Positions 17,475 through 29,549 of a stretch of 64,000 nt of DNA are shown piece by piece (positions within the stretch are counted from its first letter, which is position 1; every line of letters starts with the position of its first letter). The DNA is from Exiguobacterium sp. GTDB taxonomy: Bacteria; Bacillota; Bacilli; Exiguobacteriales; Exiguobacteriaceae. The notes below the pieces were generated by a model. It had not been told where the DNA came from. It saw only the letters and a list, made by a program, of their open reading frames with translations, and made no database searches. Both the position numbers and the translations under genes were made by a program. The stretch lies in NCBI RefSeq assembly GCF_020832205.1, contig NZ_JAFIFD010000019.1, forward strand, positions 1-64,000, read 5' to 3'.

Positions 17475-18013
17475 AGACGTTGACGGTATATAGTTCATCC
17501 AATACGCATTGTGGGAGGGTGTGTCACCAGATAGCGTTAAGAAGACCGTAAGAATGTTCCGATTCGGTAGTATTCTGTCACGCTCGTTAAGTAACGATCG
17601 AGTTGACCTGCTGATTCAATGGGATGAATCTTGTTTTCGATAAATAAAATCAGGTCCAACGGCGGGAATTCAATGAGCAAATCAATCGCACCAATCCTAT
17701 TTTTTGACCATTCACGATCAACGATAATGTCAGAAAGAGGAGCATGGGCAAAAGATTAATAATCGAACGTATCGATTTTGTTTTCAATATCGGATTTCAT
17801 GATTAAGTGCATCAGTATTTTTCGTAAGAAAATGCTATCGAGCCGATGGTTCTCATTTGGATCGAACAACCAGGCAAGCACGTTCGAATGACGAATCTCC
17901 TATTTAGCGACGCGGAGTATTGTGAACGGGTTAAACTCATTGAATTGTTGATCGAGTTTGTTGAATTCTGGCGTATTCTCAAGTTGTAAGATGGTATCAA
18001 GTGAGTAGGTCAT
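17475..18013 (-). pseudogene. decayed PD-(D/E)XK nuclease superfamily gene (PDDEXK_4 type), third gene of the 18031-21221 operon
   Basis: Read on the minus strand, an ATG at 18013 with AAGGAG in front opens a frame of about 37 codons ending at a TAG (17902-17904). The same frame continues EIRHSNVLAWLFDPNENH, meets a TAA at 17756-17758, then reads IGAIDLLIEFPPLDLILFIE followed by NKI and QLDRYLTSVTEYY. A frameshift near 17555 leads to VFLTLSGDTPSHNAYW. These are the diagnostic blocks of PDDEXK_4 proteins, including the catalytic D...E-x-K. About 175 codons remain where intact members have roughly twice that, and the 3' end is lost at the galM terminator. The start lies 17 bases after the stop of the upstream gene, so it was once part of that operon. 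Confidence 0.8.
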
Positions 18014-18030
18014 TTAGAACTCCTTCATTG

Positions 18031-19536
18031 TCAGTATGCACCGCTAAGTTTCTTCCATTCTTGGTCGAGATGGGCGTCGACCGCTTTCCAGTCGTACACG
18101 TCTTTGCCGAGCACATGCCTCAGCTCTTGCATCGACGCATATGCGAAGCGGCTCCAGGCGATATAGTTCAAGCGCGTCGCAAACAAAATCGGGACGTTGC
18201 CGCTTCGGATGTAGGCATCCATCCCGTCGGTCAGGCAGAGGGCGCCATGGCCGACGAAGAGCATCTTTCGAAGCGTCGGTTTGTTGCCGACGGGAATCGA
18301 TTCAAGCCAGCCATTCTTATGATAAAACAGGCTCTTCAAGCCCCAAAGCAGACGGATGACGAGTTCGTTGAAGACGACGGGTACGGCCATCGCCACACCG
18401 TGCCGTGCATCATATCCACTCTCGAAAACCTTCGTCGAGAAGTCGGCAAACGAGAGCGGCTTCCCGTTATGTGACACTTGTCCGAAGTCAGCGAACTGGA
18501 ACAGTTCAAAGAACGGCAGCGGGATGCCGGCGCCACGACGACCGTTGTCATGACCGCGCACGCCACTCGATCCCGATACGTCAGATAAGAGGTGACCGAA
18601 CCAGTTGGCAAACCCGGCGAACAGTTTGGCTAGTAGATTTCCGCCTTGTAGCCTGTGCGTGCCATCTTCTTTCGGTTCGAGTCGAAGCAGGCGACCGTCC
18701 GAGACAAAAGTCGCTCTACCCGTGAACTGATCTAAAATCGAGAAAAACAAACCGATGATGTCCGGGGCGTGGGCGAGCGACTTCAAGTGATGGTCCGACG
18801 GACGCATGTTGAGTGTCGCATCACCCATCTTCAAATCCTGCGCGTATCGTGCATCATAGTTCACTTTAAAGCGGCGCTCTAAGAAACCGATGGCACTCGC
18901 GATCGAATCCGGTTGCTTCCGGAGACGGGCCCCGTTCTTTTTGTCTTGTTTCCAGACGAGGTTCGCGAACTTGATGACGACGTTGTCGACTTTCTCATCT
19001 GACCAACTCTGAAGTTTGCTGTCTGTCGGGGAACCGACAAAGAAACTGTCGATGAGGCCGGCGACGAGGCCGCTGAAGGACGCAATCATATAATCGTAGC
19101 GGTCACATTCCGCTTCTTTCAGCAAGAAGTCTTCTTTAAATGTTGTCGCCAAGTCGTGCCGTTGCTTTACCGTCAACAGGTGGGCGAACGGGTCGTCGAG
19201 TCCGATCACATCATGTCTCGTCGCGTACGTGTCGAGGTTGTCCAAGTACAAATCCCAGGAGACGTCGGAGACTTGAATCGGCTCGAGGTCTTCAAACGTC
19301 GGGACGGCGAGCGGCGCCAACTGAGGTGCCGCTGTTTGCGGTACCTGTCCATTCATGAGTTGCATCATGTCTTCAAACAACTGGTCGAGCGTTGCCGATT
19401 GAGCGTCTTGCGTGTCTTCAAGTTGATTTAAGTGTGAATGGATGTCACCTAAGCGTTGCTCAGCCTTTGCGGCTTGATGTTGCTGGACGAGCAACGCCTT
19501 TGCCTGATTAATCATGTCTTGATCGGACCGATTCAT
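18031..19536 (-). CDS. unknown 501-residue protein with a conserved-looking His/Asp-rich hydrophobic core
   Basis: I cannot name this family. Residues 1-65 look like a coiled coil. The middle and C-terminal parts alternate hydrophobic stretches with polar clusters that look like an active or metal site: Asp248-His249-His250 and His256 before IIGLFFSILDQF, then NWFGHLLSDVSGSSG (His315, Asp319), RRGAGIPLPFFELFQ and GYDARHG (Tyr375, Asp376, Arg378, His379). There is no signal peptide. It starts with a four-base ATGA overlap with the 562-residue gene, so the two are coupled and probably form a complex at the membrane. The decayed nuclease gene follows 17 bases later. A defence or stress role is possible from this context but unproven. 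Confidence 0.8.
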   Translation of the reverse strand: MNRSDQDMINQAKALLVQQHQAAKAEQRLGDIHSHLNQLEDTQDAQSATLDQLFEDMMQLMNGQVPQTAAPQLAPLAVPTFEDLEPIQVSDVSWDLYLDNLDTYATRHDVIGLDDPFAHLLTVKQRHDLATTFKEDFLLKEAECDRYDYMIASFSGLVAGLIDSFFVGSPTDSKLQSWSDEKVDNVVIKFANLVWKQDKKNGARLRKQPDSIASAIGFLERRFKVNYDARYAQDLKMGDATLNMRPSDHHLKSLAHAPDIIGLFFSILDQFTGRATFVSDGRLLRLEPKEDGTHRLQGGNLLAKLFAGFANWFGHLLSDVSGSSGVRGHDNGRRGAGIPLPFFELFQFADFGQVSHNGKPLSFADFSTKVFESGYDARHGVAMAVPVVFNELVIRLLWGLKSLFYHKNGWLESIPVGNKPTLRKMLFVGHGALCLTDGMDAYIRSGNVPILFATRLNYIAWSRFAYASMQELRHVLGKDVYDWKAVDAHLDQEWKKLSGAY

Positions 19537-21221
19537 TTGTCACCAAAGACGTTCTTCACGAGACGCTTCGCGCCACCCGTCACTTCGGCCAGACCGCCGC
19601 CAGACATGTCGAAGTAGCCGATTGCTTGGAGCGATTCGTGTAACTGGTCCAACTCGTCGAGTGTGAGCGTCTCTTTCAAGACGAGCTCTTCCTCGGAACT
19701 GAACATCGAGTCATCAAGCTGAACAGGTTCAGGCGTATAACACGTATACACGTAGTCACGTAGTTTCTGATACGTCGGTTTTGACGTCAACTCGTCTAAA
19801 CGGACCGTGCTCAGTTTCGAAGGGAGCTGTGTGATGATCTGTTCTTTCTGCGAGTAGACTTGTTTGTCGGCACTGAACTGGGCACTTTCATTGAGCATTT
19901 GTAGCATGTTCGATAGCTGATTGATCTTCTCTGAGTTGGCGTTGCCATGCTGGATGGCAGCGACGAGTCGATTCGAGATCTCATTGATGTCCTCGAGCAG
20001 GCAGTTGAGTGTTTGTTGTGTGTTTCGGATGATGGCTTGGAGCATATATTCCCGCTGTTTATTGTTTTCGATGTCTTTCATGCCTGTGATTTTTTTCAAT
20101 CCTTGATACGTGCCGACCCCGATGACGACCAACACCCCGATACCCGTGAACATGCTCGAGAAGCCGAGCAGACCACCCATGCCGAGAGAGGCGAGACCAG
20201 ACGTCAACCCGGCCGCGCTCAATCCGACGACCGAACCGGATAAATAGATTGCGGTTAGTGGAACACCGACCGCGGCTGCTTTCGCCGCCAAGTCTTTCAT
20301 CGACTTGGCAATTTCCGAGTCGTTTTTCCGGAACGTCAAAATATCTTCGTCACTTTGGATGGCGCTTGAAATGAGCTCGATTTCTTCTCGCGAAATCGAT
20401 AGAACTTCTTTCAACTCTTCAAGAAACTTGTTCTCGAACCAAGCCGAGAGCGGACGCTTTAATTTAAAAAGGTAAAGTAGGTCTTTGAACAACGATTTCT
20501 CGACGATGGAGAAGTCGAGGGTCGTCGATAAGTCGCGTAACTCGTCAATCAACGCGATCGTCGGTGCATGTTCATTCGGATTGCTCAAATAGCCCCGAAG
20601 TTGCAACCGATAGTCCGAGCTGAGATGGATGCGGGTGACGAGCGACATCAGTTCGCTATACTCTTCGGCGTCAATCTGTTGATCATCGAAGAACGTGAAG
20701 TTGGCCAAGACTTTTAAATAGGTGAGCTTATACATTTCAGGCAAGTCGGCGAGCGGGGTGACCTGTGAGACGTTGACGAGCTCGTCTTCTTTGTCTTTCA
20801 AGGCGGCAATTCCGTTCAATAGCTCGACGACGCCTTCGACGTTATACGTCGCGAGCTTGTCAGACAGACTGTAATCATATTTGTCCGTGTGCATGACGAT
20901 ATGAAGTTTTTCTTTTCGTTTATCGTTCTTATATGTGACTTCACGGTCCAAATCGACGCGTTGCAAATCCTTGTAGTAGACGCAAATCGGCTTTTCGAGC
21001 AACGGTTTTAAATAGAAGCGGTCACCTAAAAACAGCATGCCTTCTTTGCCGCTCTTGAAGAGCGTTGAATCGTATAAGACGACAACGTGTTCAGGAATCG
21101 CGTCCTCCGCATAATTCTTAATGGCTCCGTTCAATTTTTTGTCGGGAACGTTCGGGGCGATATGCGTGCCGTCGCCGAGTAGTGTGTGGGCGTATTCTTT
21201 CAAATATGTATTAATGTTCAT
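19533..21221 (-). CDS. unknown 562-residue protein: PH-like domain, TerB-like helical domain, glycine-rich membrane segment
   Basis: Residues about 45-140 read as a beta-rich bacterial PH-like (YokE-type) domain (VVLYDSTLFKSGKEGMLFLG, VYYKDLQRVDLD). Residues about 165-290 are helical with an acidic pattern like TerB (LANFTFFDDQQIDAEEY). Residues about 312-371 are a Gly/Ala-rich hydrophobic hairpin (LSAAGLTSGLASLGMGGLLG) that should insert in the membrane. The C-terminal 190 residues are helical and polar. GGAAGGTG precedes the ATG. These assignments are from pattern only. It heads a minus-strand operon with the 501-residue protein and the nuclease pseudogene and is divergent from a transglutaminase-like gene. 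The layout suggests a membrane sensor or effector; no function can be given. Confidence 0.8.
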   Translation of the reverse strand: MNINTYLKEYAHTLLGDGTHIAPNVPDKKLNGAIKNYAEDAIPEHVVVLYDSTLFKSGKEGMLFLGDRFYLKPLLEKPICVYYKDLQRVDLDREVTYKNDKRKEKLHIVMHTDKYDYSLSDKLATYNVEGVVELLNGIAALKDKEDELVNVSQVTPLADLPEMYKLTYLKVLANFTFFDDQQIDAEEYSELMSLVTRIHLSSDYRLQLRGYLSNPNEHAPTIALIDELRDLSTTLDFSIVEKSLFKDLLYLFKLKRPLSAWFENKFLEELKEVLSISREEIELISSAIQSDEDILTFRKNDSEIAKSMKDLAAKAAAVGVPLTAIYLSGSVVGLSAAGLTSGLASLGMGGLLGFSSMFTGIGVLVVIGVGTYQGLKKITGMKDIENNKQREYMLQAIIRNTQQTLNCLLEDINEISNRLVAAIQHGNANSEKINQLSNMLQMLNESAQFSADKQVYSQKEQIITQLPSKLSTVRLDELTSKPTYQKLRDYVYTCYTPEPVQLDDSMFSSEEELVLKETLTLDELDQLHESLQAIGYFDMSGGGLAEVTGGAKRLVKNVFGDK

Positions 21222-21329
21222 AACGCAGCACCTTCCATATATTGTTTATAGAGTTATTATATACTTATAGATGATGCTTGGTAGGGAAAATATTCTAACT
21301 GGTAAACAAGGATGCGAGGGGCGGTTATC

Positions 21330-22507
21330 GTGGAAATTATCATGTATATCTTGATTATGGGGTTAAGCGGAGGAGTTGGCGTACTATTGCTCCGGACTGG
21401 GCGTGCGACAAGACTCGTCCGGCAGGCGTTGCGACGAGAAATGCGAACAATTAACGATGAATTGAAACGGGCGGAGCATAACCCGGCCCGACAGTTTGAA
21501 TTGCTCGACCCGATTTATCGAAAAGTCGTGTTTCAATTCCGTTCGAAAGTGAAAATGAAACGAACCGAATTGGAGCAACTTGTGAGCGATGAATTGAATC
21601 AAATCATTAAAAGTCGACGCTCGGCGGTCTGGTCTTCGGTTGCTGTGACTGGACGCAACGTGTTGGCGTTGATCATGTTGGGTGTGAGTGCGGTCGGCGG
21701 ATATGCGACCTACCAAGAGGCGAAGATAATCGAATGGCCGGGTTCGCAACTAGTGGTGAGTTCGTCGGCCACGATACTCGATGACAAGTTCGAACTGCCG
21801 AGACAAATCACGTCATCAGAAGAACTCGGGATGGCGCTCACTTATCATATGAGCCGATTCGACGAGTCGTTCCAAATCCGGTACGTCGGCAAGGCGAACG
21901 ACTTTGATGAGACGATGGAATCGGCGTGGGCCTGGCTCGAGGCGAACCACATCTACGTCTTCCGCTTATCGCGTGGCGGGGAGAGTCAATACCGGGACCA
22001 CGGTGGATACGTCGACCTTGAAGTCAATCTCGCCTATGACATGACGACCGAGGAGTCCCATCAAATTGCTGCCCGCGTCGAGCGCATCATTCAAGAGATG
22101 CCAATCGGTCTGAACGATTATGAGAAAGTGAAATACGTGAACGACTTCGTCGTGTTGAATACCGCGTACAATTTGGATAGCACGGCGAGCCCGTATACGC
22201 CGTACTCGATTCTCTTCAACGGGGAAGGTGTGTGCGAAGGGTATGCGCTGACGACGTTGCTTCTATTGGAAGCGGCAGGCGTCGAGACGAGATACATCTC
22301 GGGTGAGGCCGGGACGGAACTGCATGCGTGGAACCTCGTGAAGCTTGACGGGGACTGGTATCATCTCGACACGACGTGGAACGATCCGGTTCCGAACCGG
22401 CCGGGGGAAGTCGGGTACGATTACTTCTTAGTGTCTGATGCGACACTGCGAGCGGATCATACGTGGGAGGAAGGGAAGTATCCGGTAACAGCAGTCGGTG
22501 ATTATAA

Positions 22508-22511
<4 letters not shown>
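21330..22511 (+). CDS. membrane-anchored transglutaminase-like domain protein
   Basis: A 393-residue protein starting at GTG 21330, with GAGGGGCGG at 21315-21323; an upstream in-frame ATG at 21312 has no good ribosome site. A hydrophobic N-terminal helix, a charged helical segment and a second membrane helix (about residues 105-125) place the C-terminal part outside the cell. That part is a transglutaminase-core fold with Cys in GVCEGYA, His in LHAWNLV and Asp in HLDTTWNDP, the usual Cys-His-Asp triad. Such proteins often act as cell-surface proteases or cross-linkers. The gene is divergent from the unknown operon at 18031-21221, with only about 110 bases between them. Confidence 0.85.
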
Positions 22512-25944
<3,433 letters not shown>

Positions 25945-25980
25945 GTCCGTCTCATTCCTTTACGTTGGATTTGTTCAAAT

Positions 25981-26044
25981 AAAAAACCTGACCCGAGTCA
26001 AATGGATACGTGAAAAGACGTATGCCGATTTGACTCGAGCCAGG
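25981..26044 (-). terminator. conditional terminator in the bglP leader
   Basis: On the minus strand a long imperfect stem (26044-26019 with 26010-25987, loop TCTTTTCA) ends in six T. Its first bases overlap the RAT element, the classic mutually exclusive arrangement of BglG/LicT systems. Confidence 0.85.
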
Positions 26045-26068
26045 TTATGCCCGTGAAGGTAACATTCC
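26042..26068 (-). promoter_or_regulatory. RAT antiterminator element (LicT/BglG family) of the bgl operon
   Basis: On the minus strand the RNA reads GGAATGTTACC...CGGGCATAACCT, matching the RAT pattern GGATTGTTACTG...CAGGCAAAACCT. A bound LicT-type protein would stabilise it and prevent the terminator at 25981-26044 from forming. This predicts induction by beta-glucosides. A 14-base perfect palindrome, TTCCTGCGCAGGAA (26065-26078), overlaps its upstream edge. Confidence 0.8.
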
Positions 26069-26105
26069 TGCGCAGGAAACCATTCAGTTGTTATTTGATA
26101 CTTGA

Positions 26106-26143
26106 AATGTAGCATGCGTCAAAACATAATGTCAACGCTTACA
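26106..26143 (-). promoter_or_regulatory. bglP promoter overlapped by a cre site
   Basis: On the minus strand TGTAAGCGTTGACA (26143-26130) fits the cre consensus at every defined base. Its 3' part supplies the -35 box TTGACA (26135-26130). The -10 box TACATT lies at 26111-26106, spacer 18. CcpA binding here would block polymerase. Confidence 0.8.
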
Positions 26144-26276
26144 TTTAGGAATTTTCAGATTTCTTGTCATGAACACAGGTGCTCGGTTTCTCTCTTCTAT
26201 AGATGCAGTATTTTTTTGATTCGGAAACTTTTTTACGATCAATCCGTATACATAGAATGAAAAAGGAGGGAAGCCC

Positions 26277-26732
26277 ATGAGACGCGAACAACATATCCGC
26301 CAACTCGTCGACTACGCGCGACAAGGCAAAGGAAAAACATTCATCATTTTGGTGAGTTCGATTCTCATCACAGGAACGCTACTGCGAACGGTCGAGTCGT
26401 CGGAGCCGCTCATCATTTCTCTCGGCTTGCTCGGTGTCGTTCCACTTCTCGTCCGCGAATGGAAGCTCGGTACAATTCGTCGCTCGTTCAACGAAGACCC
26501 GACATACCAACGGCTCGTGCGCCTCCCGTTTTGGCTTACGTTTTTCGGCTTGCTCGGTTTTTTGCTACTGCTTTGGGGGCATGATATCGGCTTGACAGGG
26601 AGCGCATCCCTAAGTCCGCTTTTCACGTTACTTCTTACTGTATTCGTCCTGCAACGTCTATGTGAACGCGCCCTATTAAAACTTGAACCTGACTACATCA
26701 CCGACCGGGAATTGAATCGAGAACTCAACTAG
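26277..26732 (+). CDS. unknown small membrane protein
   Basis: A 151-residue protein with a very good ribosome site (AAAGGAGGGA before ATG). It has a basic N-terminus (RREQHIRQLVDYARQGKGK), then paired hydrophobic helices at about 20-35 and 40-58, a polar basic link, and two more at about 82-102 and 108-128, so four membrane passes with both ends inside. I do not recognise a family. It is a lone gene between the bgl leader and a terminator. Confidence 0.7.
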   Translation: MRREQHIRQLVDYARQGKGKTFIILVSSILITGTLLRTVESSEPLIISLGLLGVVPLLVREWKLGTIRRSFNEDPTYQRLVRLPFWLTFFGLLGFLLLLWGHDIGLTGSASLSPLFTLLLTVFVLQRLCERALLKLEPDYITDRELNRELN

Positions 26733-26756
26733 ACGATGAGGATAAGATTGAAAAGG

Positions 26757-26905
26757 GTGAGACCGTCTTGCCGTTCAAACAACTAAAAGAGACGACTTCG
26801 GCATCACGATGATGACGTTATATTGGAAAAAGAACTGGGTTCAGACTGAATGCTCGATTTCTATTCACAACGCTGAAAAACTGATTACAATCGATATAGC
26901 AGCAT
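26757..26905 (+). pseudogene. possible frameshifted small gene
   Basis: AAGGGTGAG precedes a TTG at 26770 that opens a frame starting LPFKQLKE and stopping within 15 codons. A neighbouring frame then stays open, reading DFGITMMTLYWKKNWV through to a TAA at 26905. Joined by one frameshift they would give a protein of about 48 residues. I do not recognise it. It may be a decayed small gene or chance. Confidence 0.25.
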
Positions 26906-26937
26906 AAAAAACATCAGCTTAGCACTGATGTTTTTTC
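26906..26937. terminator. bidirectional terminator
   Basis: AAAAAACATCAG and CTGATGTTTTTT form a 12-pair stem with a short loop; A- and T-runs serve both strands. It ends the NeuD-type gene on the minus strand and whatever is read from the plus side. Confidence 0.8.
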
Positions 26938-27585
26938 TTATAGAAATTTTTCGTTCGCCTCCCGTGTTCGCATCGGTTTTGCTGGTGATCCAATCGCAAT
27001 GACGTTATTAGAAATGTCGTGAAGGACGGTCGCCCCGGCACCGATGACGCTGTCCGATCCGATAGTGATTTGATGGATGACGGTCGCACCAATGCCGACA
27101 AACGAGCGTGCCTTCACGTGTACGTTGCCCCCTAGATGGCTTCCTGGTCCGACGGATGCGAACTCGTCCACTCGACAATCATGATCGACGGACGCCATCG
27201 TATTGACGATACAGTGAGACCCGATCGTTGTACCTGGGTTGATTACAGCCCCCGCCATCACCACGGTCCCTGCTTCAATCGTGACGTCTCGACCAATGCT
27301 TGCGCTAGGGTGGATGGCCCGGATGAACTCGAACTCGGGCGATTGTTGAAGGATGGCTCGAGATACGGCCGCCCGGCTATCGTTGTCTCCGATCCCGATG
27401 ATACCCCGTTTGACAGCATAATTTGAGCGAATCGGACCGATGACGGGATAACCAAAATAGTTTGTACCAAAGAGCTCGGACCTGTCGTCATAAATACCGA
27501 TGATTTGGTGTCGTCCCATCTTTTCAATGATATCAATTAATACTTTCGTATGGCCGCCCGCTCCAAACAATACGATGTCTTCCAT
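26938..27585 (-). CDS. NeuD/PglD-type sugar O/N-acetyltransferase
   Basis: A 215-residue acetyltransferase with an N-terminal Rossmann-like domain (IVLFGAGGHTKVLID) that binds the nucleotide sugar and a C-terminal left-handed beta-helix of hexapeptide repeats from about 93. The catalytic base of this family is a His in the NTMASVDHDC segment, here His135. Homologues acetylate UDP-4-amino sugars (PglD), dTDP-4-amino sugars (VioB-like) or sialic acid (NeuD). The dTDP-sugar aminotransferase genes in the nearby polysaccharide cluster make a 4-amino sugar nucleotide a good guess for its substrate. It is divergent from the aldolase gene with 216 bases between. Confidence 0.87.
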   Translation of the reverse strand: MEDIVLFGAGGHTKVLIDIIEKMGRHQIIGIYDDRSELFGTNYFGYPVIGPIRSNYAVKRGIIGIGDNDSRAAVSRAILQQSPEFEFIRAIHPSASIGRDVTIEAGTVVMAGAVINPGTTIGSHCIVNTMASVDHDCRVDEFASVGPGSHLGGNVHVKARSFVGIGATVIHQITIGSDSVIGAGATVLHDISNNVIAIGSPAKPMRTREANEKFL

Positions 27586-27801
27586 GATGTTCCCTCATTT
27601 CTCTCGTTACCGCTCTTTTCATGTCTGTACTATAACCGCTATTCGTGATTTCAAACCAAATTCCTTTTATGCTGCTCAAGTCATATCTGCGTTCGGAAAT
27701 ACGCCGATACGTTGCGAAAACATTCTTCATTTCGCTGTTTGATTGTCGTTGAATCCGGCTATTTTTTCATCGTATTCATCGAAAGAGGGGAGCGGGCCTA
27801 T

Positions 27802-28647
27802 ATGTCGTTAAAGCTCATGTATATCACCAATCAACCAGAAGTCGCCGTCCTCGCCGAACAACAAGGGGTAGACTGGATTTTTGTCGACTTAGAGCTGCTC
27901 GGCAAAGTTGAACGGCAAGGTCATCTCGACACGGTTATCTCACGCCATGCACCGGCGGACGTCAGCCTGATTCGAGCGGCACTTCACTCGGCGTCGCTAC
28001 TCGTACGCGTCAACCCGATTCATGAAAGATCCCGTGAAGAAATCGACGATGTTATTCGACGAGGAGCGGACATCGTCATGCTCCCTTATTATAAGACGGT
28101 AAAAGAAGTCGAGACGTTCATCCGTTTCGTCGCAGGCCGCGCTAAAGCATGCTTGTTGTGCGAGACGAAAGAGGCGGTTCAGTGTATGCCTGAAGTGATT
28201 CGAAGCCCCGGAATTGACTACATCCATATCGGTTTGAACGACCTTCATTTGAGTTACGGGCAAACGTTTCTATTCGAACCGTTGGCAGACGGCTTGATTG
28301 AACAGTTAGCCTCGATGATTGCACAAACATCAATTGAGTTCGGGTTTGGCGGGATTGGGCGAATCGGGGAAGGAAGTGTACCGGCTGAGCGAATAATCGC
28401 AGAACACGCTCGGCTCGGATCGACACTTGCGATTCTTTCCAGAAGTTTTTGTAACATCAGCCCGAATCAAACGATAAACAAAACACAGGCTCAACTGTTC
28501 CAAGAAGGGGTATGGAGAATCAGGGCGTATGAGCAGCAGCTCGCCGCCGCGACGAGCGACTGGCTGGAACAGAATCGCCTCCAATTGGTGGCCGATGTCC
28601 AAGCGGTCGTCGCGAACCTCCAGACAGGGAAAGGAATGTTGTCATGA
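27802..28647 (+). CDS. HpcH/HpaI aldolase family protein
   Basis: A 281-residue TIM-barrel class II pyruvate-aldolase-like protein. I start it at ATG 27802 with GAGGGGAG upstream; the open frame goes back to 27712 but that part is not protein-like. Landmarks are VDWIFVDLELLGK, LVRVNPIHERSREEIDDVI, GADIVMLPYYKTVKEVETF and CLLCETKEAV, corresponding to the family's Arg, metal-binding Glu and GAxGVMxP-type blocks, and DYIHIGLNDLHLSYG. Its real substrate is unknown. It overlaps the following dehydrogenase by four bases, which suggests a two-step conversion of a hydroxyacid for the polysaccharide region. Confidence 0.8.
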   Translation: MSLKLMYITNQPEVAVLAEQQGVDWIFVDLELLGKVERQGHLDTVISRHAPADVSLIRAALHSASLLVRVNPIHERSREEIDDVIRRGADIVMLPYYKTVKEVETFIRFVAGRAKACLLCETKEAVQCMPEVIRSPGIDYIHIGLNDLHLSYGQTFLFEPLADGLIEQLASMIAQTSIEFGFGGIGRIGEGSVPAERIIAEHARLGSTLAILSRSFCNISPNQTINKTQAQLFQEGVWRIRAYEQQLAAATSDWLEQNRLQLVADVQAVVANLQTGKGMLS

Positions 28648-29549
28648 ACGTATTGTGCAGCGGGTTTCGTTTCAGCGAAAAAGAGTGTCAACAAATCGAA
28701 CAGACCGGCGTGAAGCTTCATCAGTTAGAACGTGAAGAAGATGTCGTCGGGTATGATGTATCAGCGATAGAAGGCGTCATTTGCAACAATTTGTTCACGT
28801 ATCGCGATGTGGACGATTTTCCACGTCTTCGGTTCGTGCAAGTCGTGAGCGCGGGACTCGATCGAGTCCCGGTTTCACGGTTGGAAGAGCGACATATCGA
28901 GCTTTATAACGCCGGTGACGCCTATGCCGTCCCGATGGCTGAATGGGTCGTCTGGCAACTGCTCGATTTTTATAAACGCGGCGCCGTATTTCGCTCGCAG
29001 CAACACGAGAAACGGTGGGAGAAACAACGTCGCTTGAGGGAGCTGACGGACCGAACCGTGACTATTCTAGGAGTCGGCCATGTAGGTGAAGCCGTCGCGA
29101 CAAGGCTCAGTGCGTTCGGCATGCACGTGATTGGTGTCGGAAGACGGGTGCGCGACATCTCGTTCGTTGACGAATACGTCCAATTCAATCAGCTTGACGA
29201 TGTGCTCGCTCGAAGTGACGTCGTCGTGATTGCCTTACCGTTGACCGAACAGACGTATCATCTGTTCAACCGAGCCAGGTTCGAACACTTGAAAGATGAG
29301 GCCATCCTGTTGAACGTGGCGCGCGGTGCCATCATCGATGAATCCGCCCTCTTATCTGCGCTTGAAACGAATAAAGTCGCCGGTGTGGCGCTTGACGTCT
29401 TCGAGACAGAACCTTTGCCGGCTGACCATCCGTTCTGGACGCATCCGGCCGTCCAACTCACCCCCCATAACTCATACGTGTCCGACCACGTGAACAGACG
29501 TCTATTTCGGACGATTTTTCACAATCTGACGCACCAAACGACAAGTTGA
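28644..29549 (+). CDS. D-isomer-specific 2-hydroxyacid dehydrogenase
   Basis: A 301-residue NAD(P)-dependent dehydrogenase. The NAD motif GVGHVG is at 143-148, and the catalytic set is Arg227 (NVARGAIID), Glu256 (DVFETEPLP) and His275 (LTPHNS). The start overlaps the aldolase stop by four bases. The pair could make or use a 2-hydroxyacid such as a glycerate or lactate decoration. The substrate cannot be read from the sequence. A terminator follows directly. Confidence 0.9.
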   Translation: MNVLCSGFRFSEKECQQIEQTGVKLHQLEREEDVVGYDVSAIEGVICNNLFTYRDVDDFPRLRFVQVVSAGLDRVPVSRLEERHIELYNAGDAYAVPMAEWVVWQLLDFYKRGAVFRSQQHEKRWEKQRRLRELTDRTVTILGVGHVGEAVATRLSAFGMHVIGVGRRVRDISFVDEYVQFNQLDDVLARSDVVVIALPLTEQTYHLFNRARFEHLKDEAILLNVARGAIIDESALLSALETNKVAGVALDVFETEPLPADHPFWTHPAVQLTPHNSYVSDHVNRRLFRTIFHNLTHQTTS

